From Lutraria lutraria (taxonomy: Eukaryota; Mollusca; Bivalvia; Venerida; Mactridae): DNA of 64,000 nucleotides. The first letter of the stretch is position 1. Every line of letters starts with the position of its first letter. Made by a program: the position numbers and the translations under genes. Where the stretch lies: assembly GCA_964023205.1 (NCBI GenBank), contig OZ026835.1, positions 41,451,083-41,515,082 of the forward strand, read 5' to 3'. Of this stretch, positions 59,401 to 64,000 are shown piece by piece. The notes under the pieces are model-generated. The model ran no database searches. It saw only the letters and a list, made by a program, of their open reading frames with translations, and had not been told where the DNA came from.

Positions 59401-62301
59401 ATTCTTGAATAGTTCATGAACTATGAATAACTTTCTGACAGGGGTAGTATAAAGATCAAGTTGATAAAATCAAGAACATGAAATTAACCTACATGAATTT
59501 ATATGTAATATCAACAAAATTTCATTGGCATGTTCCAGTTTTGCTCAAATAAAGTTTTTTGAGGACAACATAGAAAGACAAGAATTCATTTTCTGTTTTA
59601 TAGTTTTCACAAGACTTAGTGTTTTTTATATTTACAGTTACTGCCAAATTGCACAATTAATCTTCAATCGTTTTCAGTAGATATGTATTCGAAAAGAAAA
59701 TTAGCAGATAAGATATTTTATTAGCATTCAAATTGTTATCAAATACACTTTGTACATTTTACATACAAGCATTAAAATTGTCTTATCAAAAATCTGCATT
59801 TAGAAATAGAATGGAAAAATGTTTCACTTACGCTCCAGAAGAGTGACTTCCCTTGATCAGGGCGTGATGATTTTGACCGTTCTGCATATGGACTTGTAAC
59901 AAAGGTGAGTTGGGAACCGATAATGTGGATCTAAGACTGTTGGTGTCTGGCTCACAATCTGATAGGGAACCATTTCTGTTCTTTTTCTTTGATGTAAAGG
60001 CTTTACTGAACGAACTTCTCAACTGAAAATATCCAGACAGATTATCAGTATAACAGAGAATGTATTGTAAAACATGAGCTCACACCCTGAATCTAAAACA
60101 AGCTTCCCCTTCAAATAGAATTCATGAAAACATGACTTTTTCTTAAACTGTTCTTGATACTATTCATGAATAGTTCATGAAGTTTGAATAACCTACTTGA
60201 CAGGGTTGTGTAGTATACTATGTTATGCTTTTATATATCATGCCTGATAAAACAAAAATATGATTCAAGAAATCGATAATAAATGAATCCTTGCAATGTT
60301 GACTTGCAAGAAGAAACACCATGTGGCAACAATGAGCAAAACATGTACAAGTACAAGATTAATAATGATAAACATACAGTCTTTATTTCATAATGTACTA
60401 AACCTGGGGAGACAATAAATGTAGTCAACAAATGCAGTCAATAAATGTAGTACACTAAATGTAGCCAACAAATAGAGACAATTAATGTAGTCAACAAAGG
60501 GAGACAATCAATGAAGCCAACAAGGGACACAATAAATATAGCATTCATGGAGAGTTGGCCTTTGTTTAAAGTATTTCTGAGTCTAACATATCAATAAACA
60601 AGAGCAAAACATTGGCCTTGAAATTCATAAAGCTGCCTTTGTTCACAGAATCTGATGGTCGTCAACTTGGGCTTGACTTTGCCTAATAACTAAATTCTTC
60701 ATTAACTGCATCTAAATATAACAGTTCTTATTCATAGAAAGTCGGTTAACAAAACATCAGGTATTTTCCTATCTAGAATCAAGGAATCAAAACCATGCAA
60801 TCTTGGTTCTTCTCTTATTGAGAATTACTCTTTAAAATGTTTCAGTTTAAAGGTAATTTGAGGATCCTTATCTAGACTTCAAATATTTGGAACAAGTGTC
60901 TGTAGGCTGTGAATCATTCTTGATACAAAGTATGATGAGAAATCAAAGCGAAATATTAAACATGAGGTAGCCTCTGAGAATTTAGAACAATATTCAGTTA
61001 CATGAAAAATTAGAAATCATCTTTATCAAAACAGTATTTGTAAACATTGAAAATAATAGACAGTTGTTCTTCTAACCAGAGGCTTTCCAAAGGGGATCTC
61101 TGAGAGCATTCAAGGTCTTTTTTCTATCCTTTCCAAAAATGTTTTACTAAACTTGACAACAAAGCCCCCATGGGCAAAAACTGGCAATCTGCCTGGGTGT
61201 GAATGCATTGGTTAGTTCCTCAGATAGAGTCAGCTGTTAAAATCCAAAGTACAAAGTGGACCAAAATCTAGAATACTGGACCAGTCGGAATGGACTAAAA
61301 CTAGAATATCAGACCAGATTGGAGAGACTAGAAACTGGTATACAGGACCAGTCTAGATTGACTAGAAACTTGAATACAGGACCAGTCAGAGTGGACAAGA
61401 AGCTACAATATAGGTCCAGTCTGGATAATCATAAAGCTAGATTTCAAGACCAGTCTAGATAAATCACAGACCAGAACAGATCTCTACCTGCCATAGAGTA
61501 ATATTAGTCCGGATTTGTAAGAAAATATTTCTCACCAATACTTAATATAATGGTACTAGATCAATGAATTAGTCTGCTATTTAACAAATGATCATAGCAC
61601 AGACTGATGTGGTATTGATGCATTTCACTAACAGACCATACTGTAACTCTCATGTACATAGGAGATTTGAACACGAATCAATACACTTGATTTTAAGCAA
61701 TGAAAATAAATAAGAAAAAAATAACATAATGATATACCACCAAGAACAAGGTACAAATTTCGGAATTGCTTCAAGGTTCAAATATGGCATCTAAGTCATG
61801 CATTCCAAGCAACTAGACTACCTCACACAAAAAATTAGCTTGAAGGAAATTGATTTCCAGCAAAAAGCTAACTTTTGAAACCTGTCTCTGTCAGCATATA
61901 TGCATAAAATAATACAATGAGTAATGTCATGTACCTAAATGTACAAAAAAGAAACTTATTGCAATTGGCCCCTAAACCCTTATGTAGCATTTTTTTCTAA
62001 ACAAATTTAACAATATCTTGGAGAAAGTCAACTCGGAGAATGGCACAACTCAGATAATGACACAAATTCTCCTAATTGAAAAGTTACGTTTTTTCTACTT
62101 TTAATACATCTGACGGTCAGTTGTTTTGAACATTTATAAATAACCTTACATCTATACTGACCCATCCCTTCTTTTTCTTCTTCTTAGCAGCTTCAATATC
62201 GGTCACTGCTGACTGCTGGCTCGAGAAACTACAAGCACTAGACATGCTGTTTATACTGGACATTGAGTCGGAAGATATCTGACGTTGTATACGACTTCCT
62301 T
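47175..62301 (-). CDS. NAV: Neuron navigator, 3' part of gene (13 exons, 5' end outside window)
   Basis: Neuron navigators are large cytoskeleton-associated proteins (vertebrate NAV1-3, worm UNC-53, fly sickie) that guide axon growth and cell migration by acting on microtubules and actin. They end in an AAA+ ATPase-like domain. Thirteen GT-AG exons give about 674 residues to the stop codon, with every splice phase consistent. Order: Ser-rich linker with SSDSMSS and a poly-Lys run, the conserved LRSSFSKAF block, coiled coil (KLTDIRLEALSSAHQLEQLR), a second short coiled segment (ALKSDNDRL), then the AAA+ domain with Walker A GPSGTGKT and a Walker-B-like VIILDNLHHV. The N-terminal calponin-homology and microtubule-binding parts would lie beyond 64000. 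A single invertebrate NAV is expected, so I do not assign NAV1, 2 or 3. Confidence 0.95.
47478..47733. mobile_element. TACAGTCAAACCTGTGAAC MITE, copy 2, with internal expansion
   Basis: It has degenerate ends (GCAAACCTGTG, TTGGACTGTAC), but its core repeats CACAAGGTGGCCTTTATT five to six times at 47590-47710. It lies in the last NAV intron. Confidence 0.6.
47998..48116 (-). CDS. NAV: NAV exon, AAA+ domain
   Basis: It reads GPRLFLSAPMDIAGCKIWFT, then DLWNYSIVPYMLEAVREGLQ, matching human GPRLFLSCPIDVDGSRVWFT and DLWNYSIIPYLLEAVREGLQ. The donor GTATGTATTG is on the minus strand from 47997; the split Gly codon joins the upstream exon. Confidence 0.98.
48117..48768 (-). other. NAV intron with MITE copy and a short tandem-repeat relative
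   Basis: It contains MITE copy 3 (48234-48416). At 48600-48670 CAACAACCTCTCCATAACAA matches the 73-bp tandem repeat at 62688-63010. Confidence 0.75.
48234..48416. mobile_element. TACAGTCAAACCTGTGAAC MITE, copy 3
   Basis: It starts TACAGTCAAACCTGTGAAC; the interior has GACAGGTGGCCTTTATTTGA and CACAGGGTGGCCTTTACA, and it ends ATGTAACTGTA. Confidence 0.6.
48769..48965 (-). CDS. NAV: NAV exon, AAA+ domain
   Basis: It reads WVLCANHMEPVKGFLGRYLR, then IIDWVPKVWLHLNKFLETHS and SSDVTI, matching human WVLCANHTEPVKGFLGRFLR, IIDWIPKVWHHLNRFLEAHS and SSDVTIG. It is among the most conserved parts of the protein. Confidence 0.98.
48966..50106 (-). other. NAV intron, mostly one MITE
   Basis: A 759-bp inverted-end element (49158-49916) makes up most of it; the rest is AT-rich. 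Confidence 0.8.
49158..49916. mobile_element. MITE with TACTGTATACGTCTT ends
   Basis: TACTGTATACGTCTT at the left and AAGACGTATACAGTA at the right are perfect 15-bp inverted repeats with TA at the outer edge, fitting a Tc1/mariner-type insertion. Subterminal GCGCCAATATAAAACC and GAACCCGCCAATTTATGAAC stretches are also inverted relatives. There is no transposase ORF. Confidence 0.75.
50107..50178 (-). CDS. NAV: NAV exon, AAA+ domain
   Basis: It reads PYIIGTMNQATCSTTNLQLH, then HNF, matching human CPYIIGTMNQATSSTPNLQLHH. At 72 bp it is the shortest exon, and phases fit both neighbours (TG|C for Cys, AG|A for Arg). Confidence 0.97.
50179..50481 (-). other. NAV intron
   Basis: AT-rich, 303 bp; nothing recognised. 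Confidence 0.85.
50482..50697 (-). CDS. NAV: NAV exon, AAA+ domain with Walker-B-like segment
   Basis: It reads SGKELTAGSVATFNVDHKTA, then KELRQYLANIAEQC and VIILDNLHHVGSLGEVFNGF, matching human ATFNVDHKSSKELRQYLSNL and VIILDNLHHVSSLGEIFNGL. The Walker-B-like strand ends in Asp-Asn rather than Asp-Glu, as in vertebrate NAVs. Confidence 0.98.
50826..52881 (+). mobile_element. Helitron-like element B2 with ~161-bp tandem core
   Basis: The start AACAAGAGGGCCATGATGGC and the end GAGCAC/GTGCTC hairpin plus TGGTGAGCTAA are the same as B1. About ten core units alternate between ACCCCGGGGCCATAA and ACCCTAGGGCAATAA variants. It sits in a NAV intron, opposite to the gene. Confidence 0.75.
52978..53135 (-). 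mobile_element. SINE fragment
   Basis: The minus strand carries CCCGGCAAACCAGGTTTGAT, TTTCCTCCACTTGTTGAG and AGTTCCTTGTTAGTGCTGGT in the same order as the SINE at 2893. Confidence 0.6.
53227..53398 (-). CDS. NAV: NAV exon, AAA+ domain with Walker A
   Basis: It reads SLAFETLIPKSIVQRYISLL, then EHRRIILCGPSGTGKTYLAQ and KLAEHL, matching human SLVFESLIPKPILQRYVSLL and EHRRIILSGPSGTGKTYLAN. The Walker A codons are at 53265-53288. Confidence 0.98.
53399..53906 (-). other. NAV intron
   Basis: AT-rich, 508 bp; nothing recognised. Confidence 0.85.
53907..54075 (-). CDS. NAV: NAV exon, region before the AAA+ core
   Basis: It reads EYVLRIDPVTNLGLSAESVF, then SYHIGDIVRTKDSEIPELLP and GYLVGD, matching human EYLKKVDPVSQLGLNSDSVL and ETPELLPCGYLVGEN. 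It starts at phase 0. Confidence 0.97.
54125..55562 (+). mobile_element. Helitron-like element B3 with ~161-bp tandem core
   Basis: Same termini and core type as B1 and B2, with about seven units. Unit variants with CAAGTTACCCCCGGGGCGGA are enriched near its end, as in B2, so B2 and B3 probably derive from a common copy. Confidence 0.75.
55640..55825 (-). mobile_element. SINE-like element
   Basis: On the minus strand: GAGGTAGTTATGGTCTCTGAC-like head words, a B-box-like GAGAATTTGAAATCCC, and GGAAGGTCAATGGTTCTACC; same order as the fragment at 4520. Confidence 0.5.
56072..56161 (-). CDS. NAV: NAV exon, before AAA+ domain
   Basis: It reads KAAEVPIGSLAVSGKTKWDI, then LDNIVRKIFK, matching human IGSILISGKTKWDVLDGVV and RRLFKEY. 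It is phase 0 on both sides, 30 codons. Confidence 0.95.
56368..56548. mobile_element. 181-bp hAT-like MITE
   Basis: CAGGGTTCTCAATAA and its exact complement form 15-bp ends. CAAGAG flanks both sides (56362-56367, 56549-56554). The CAGGG start is typical of hAT elements, although their target duplication is usually 8 bp. A run of ten or more G lies inside at ~56428. Confidence 0.75.
56747..56850 (-). CDS. NAV: NAV exon, linker between coiled coil and AAA+ region
   Basis: It reads DLLIQESPDRGEGRRVPITV, then HLGSNPDPNRARVD. RRVPITVHLG fits the conserved NAV segment here by position; the rest is divergent. Phases match on both sides. Confidence 0.88.
56851..57275 (-). other. NAV intron with MITE copy 4
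   Basis: 425 bp; contains the MITE at 56971-57080 and otherwise nothing. Confidence 0.8.
56971..57080. mobile_element. TACAGTCAAACCTGTGAAC MITE, copy 4 (best preserved)
   Basis: TACAGTCAAACCTGTGAAC at the left and CACAGGTTTGACTTTA at the right form clear inverted ends about 110 bp apart. The interior has GTGGCCTTTATTGACAGGTG. Confidence 0.7.
57276..57435 (-). CDS. NAV: NAV exon, end of coiled coil and Ser-rich linker
   Basis: It reads NEMCALKSDNDRLTRMIHSS, then a Ser/Thr/Gln/His stretch and SESLERTISLTENTSL. LKSDNDRL matches human LKAENDRL at the end of the coiled coil. Confidence 0.93.
57436..58942 (-). other. NAV intron
   Basis: 1.5 kb, AT-rich. A C-run near 57610 and a duplicated tRNA-like stretch at 58630-58860 are the only features seen. 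Confidence 0.75.
58630..58860 (-). repeat. Duplicated tRNA-like (SINE) fragment
   Basis: Two tandem copies of ~95 bp share CCTTGAAATATTGGAAGT-like and GAGATTCGAACCTATGACCT-like stretches, each resembling the B-box part of a minus-strand tRNA-derived SINE. Confidence 0.45.
58943..59090 (-). CDS. NAV: NAV exon, coiled coil
   Basis: It reads SVTIMELRKQLRDKDMKLTD, then IRLEALSSAHQLEQLRETMN, matching human EKEMKLTDIRLEALNSAHQL and DQLRETMHNMQ. The heptad pattern supports a coiled coil. Confidence 0.97.
59091..59831 (-). other. NAV intron
   Basis: 741 bp. A stretch at 59340-59450 with GAACTATTCTTGAATAGTTC (a palindrome) recurs at 60110-60210; otherwise nothing. Confidence 0.75.
59832..60022 (-). 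CDS. NAV: NAV exon, conserved linker
   Basis: It reads LRSSFSKAFTSKKKNRNGSL, then SDCEPDTNSLRSTLSVPNSP, matching human LRSSFNKAFSIKKGPKSAS and SAPSSPKLQH. It starts at phase 0 after the KKGWVSID end of the upstream exon. Confidence 0.95.
60023..62149 (-). other. NAV intron with low-order tandem repeats
   Basis: 2.1 kb, AT-rich. Repeated (A)ATGTAGTCAACAAA(T) words occur at 60415-60540 and a ~38-bp tandem repeat at 61250-61455. The rest shows nothing. Confidence 0.75.
61250..61455 (+). repeat. ~38-bp minisatellite
   Basis: Five diverged units carry GGACCAGTC(T)AGATTGAC and AGAAACT(T)GAATACA. An ORF through it is a by-product of the repeat. Confidence 0.75.
62150..62301 (-). CDS. NAV: NAV exon, Ser-rich and basic linker (most upstream exon in window)
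   Basis: It reads GSRIQRQISSDSMSSINSMS, then a Ser-rich stretch and AAKKKKKKGWVSID. SSDSMSS and the Lys-rich run before LRSSF match human SSDSMSSLNSLSS and KKKKRKNWV. It opens with two bases of a split codon, so further exons lie upstream. Confidence 0.93.
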
Positions 62302-62468
62302 CTGCAACGTAGAAACAAAATACGACATGAGTATAATAACTTCATGCATGGTTATAGTAGTCATTTCCCCTAAATGAACTAATACAGTAAAACTTGGTGA
62401 TAGTGAACTTGGATATACATGTAGTAGGGAATCTGCTACAGCAAAGTACTCCCTAATATTGTTACAGA

Positions 62469-62648
62469 TATAGTCAAACCTGTGAACAAAGGCCACCCTT
62501 TGGAGATAATGTGGCCTTTAATTGACAGGTAGCCTTTATTCAGCGTTCATTTCATTCTGAATATTCAATGGTGGTTTTCAAAAGAATGACCTTTATTCAC
62601 AGGGTGGCCTTTAAACAGAGGTGACTGATCACACAGGTTTGATTGTAC
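62469..62648. mobile_element. TACAGTCAAACCTGTGAAC MITE, copy 5
   Basis: TATAGTCAAACCTGTGAAC at the left and CACAGGTTTGATTGTA at the right are inverted ends; the interior carries GTGGCCTTTAATTGACAGGT and CACAGGGTGGCCTTTA. Confidence 0.65.
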
Positions 62649-62687
62649 AGTAAAATTAGGATATACAGTACAACCTCTCCAGAGTGG

Positions 62688-63010
62688 ACCTCTGTAGAGC
62701 AACAACCTCTCCATAATAACACCTTCAAAATTTCCCTACACTGATATTTACTATAAATCTAACCTCTGTAGAGTAACAACCTCTCCATAACAACACCTTC
62801 AAAATTTCCCTACACTGATATTTACTATAAATTTAACCTCTGTAGAGCAAAACCTCTCCATAACAACACCTTCAAAATTTCCCTACACTGATATTTACTA
62901 TAAATCTAACCTCTGTACAGCAACAACCTCTCTATAACAACACGTTCAAAATTTCCCTAAGCTGATATTTACTATAAATTTAACCTCTGTAGAGCAACAA
63001 CCTCTAAACA
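62688..63010 (+). repeat. 73-bp tandem repeat
   Basis: AACCTCTGTAGAGCAACAAC recurs at ~62688, 62761, 62835, 62908 and 62981, each followed by CAAAATTTCCCTACACTGAT; a period of 73-74 bp with few changes. Confidence 0.9.
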
Positions 63011-63519
63011 ACGGCCAATATTTGCACTGGTACATGTAATGACGTAATGTTTTCGTTCCCAAGGAATTCACTATATCTGTGTTCTACAGTATCACTGTTT
63101 TCATCGATAAGTTTTGATGAAATTAATGTTTAATCAAATAATAGTTATCAAACAAAACAAGCTATTTGATGATCAAAATGGAATAATTAGGTTATATAAC
63201 AGACTCCTGATACTGTATATTATGTATATAAGCCCAGAGAAACTTTAAATAATTATACAATGCATACACGGTACATACTTCTTAACAAGCCTGACATTCT
63301 GCCATTAACACACATAAGTATGCATCAAAGACAGTATTTTTTCTGGCAAAAGAGCATAAATTTTGCCTAGCAAGGCAAATAAGCCTATATTTTTTGTATC
63401 ATATATACATATATAATTATACACGCACATAAACCCTATGATTACAGCTGAGGAAGTTAGTTTTGTTGGTATCAGTAGGTTGAACAAGGTTTTTCAATCA
63501 TTTTTCAGTTATGATATAT

Positions 63520-63740
63520 GGTGACTGGTTCATTAACCAGTTTTCCTGGACTGTATTCTAACCAGTACTAAACTATCCTCCCACAAGGAACCAGCCACTT
63601 CTCCTCATATGGTGGAAAACAAACATTTTGGCCAAATTTTCATAGAAGGGTATAACCAATAATGATCGGGATTTGAACCAGATTCACAGGCTTACAGTTA
63701 GTCAAACACACTAAGCGCTGGATCACAGCCACAGGCTAAG
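63520..63740 (-). mobile_element. tRNA-derived SINE
   Basis: The minus strand has a B-box-like GGTTCAAATCCCGATC, then CCTTCTATGAAAATTTGG, TTCCTTGTGGGAGGATAG and GTCCAGGAAAACTGGTTAAT, the same core as the SINE at 2893. The head on the right is partly recognisable. Confidence 0.7.
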
Positions 63741-64000
63741 TTAGTTAGGTACATAAGCATTGAGATAAATAGTTTACATAGCAGAGGAAATATTTGCTTG
63801 GAAGGGGCGAAGGTAGGAAACACATCATTCATGACATTAAAGATGAGATTAACAAGAAAATATGAGTTATGAGCACATGTCAAAAATCCCTGAATTTATC
63901 AAGTTACAAATTCAATAATTATGTCATTTTTAACACAGCGATAGCTTTTAAGATGGTGGAGATATTCCGTAACAGAACAAAATGTGAGAGAAACAATACA

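Larger units (their letters stand above)
62302..64000 (-). other. NAV intron continuing out of the window
   Basis: No further NAV exon is seen. Contents are a MITE copy, a 73-bp tandem repeat and a SINE, listed separately. Confidence 0.7.

Noticed and set aside
59828..60022. Independent 64-residue small protein
   Set aside because: It is a NAV exon with splice sites on both sides; the apparent start is the TTG of LRSSFSK.

Overview
This is a metazoan nuclear locus, AT-rich and intron-rich, most likely from a bivalve mollusc. It holds parts of two convergent protein-coding genes. The phylum call rests on the repeats: tRNA-headed SINEs, abundant small inverted-repeat elements, and a family bounded by AACAAGAGGGCC and GAGCTAAAA with ~160-bp tandem cores. 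Most of the sequence is intron or intergenic DNA filled with these elements.

Plus strand, 89-37600: the 3' part of DNA polymerase theta (POLQ), 19 coding exons with GT-AG introns, from within the helicase-like domain to the stop codon. Exons 1-6 encode the C-terminal helicase-like region. Exon 7 (2,994 bp) encodes the whole low-complexity central region. Exons 8-14 encode the inactive exonuclease-like domain and thumb. Exons 15-19 encode palm and fingers, with motif A DYSQLELR, motif B KQVCYGMIYG and motif C LQLHDE. Splice phases agree at every junction except exon 13/14, where about 14-20 codons of thumb are not found.

Minus strand, 62301-47175: the 3' part of a neuron navigator gene (NAV; relatives are vertebrate NAV1-3, worm unc-53 and fly sickie), 13 coding exons. 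It runs from a serine-rich and basic linker through coiled coils to the C-terminal AAA+ ATPase domain (Walker A GPSGTGKT) and the stop codon. The two genes end tail to tail about 9.6 kb apart. That interval holds the POLQ 3' UTR, nested repeats (38.6-42.2 kb) and a repeat-poor AT-rich stretch that may be a long NAV 3' UTR.

The most unusual structures lie in POLQ introns. A 29-bp minisatellite is made of copies of the exon 17 splice acceptor plus the motif B coding start. A 3.1-kb satellite repeats a branch-point-like, AG-acceptor-like and GTAA-donor-like string roughly every 23 bp. The 5' half of exon 9 is triplicated, with an in-frame alternative acceptor. Other elements include a 995-bp near-palindrome flanked by TTAA, a 9-kb inverted-repeat structure filling intron 14, and at least eight members of one Helitron-like family.
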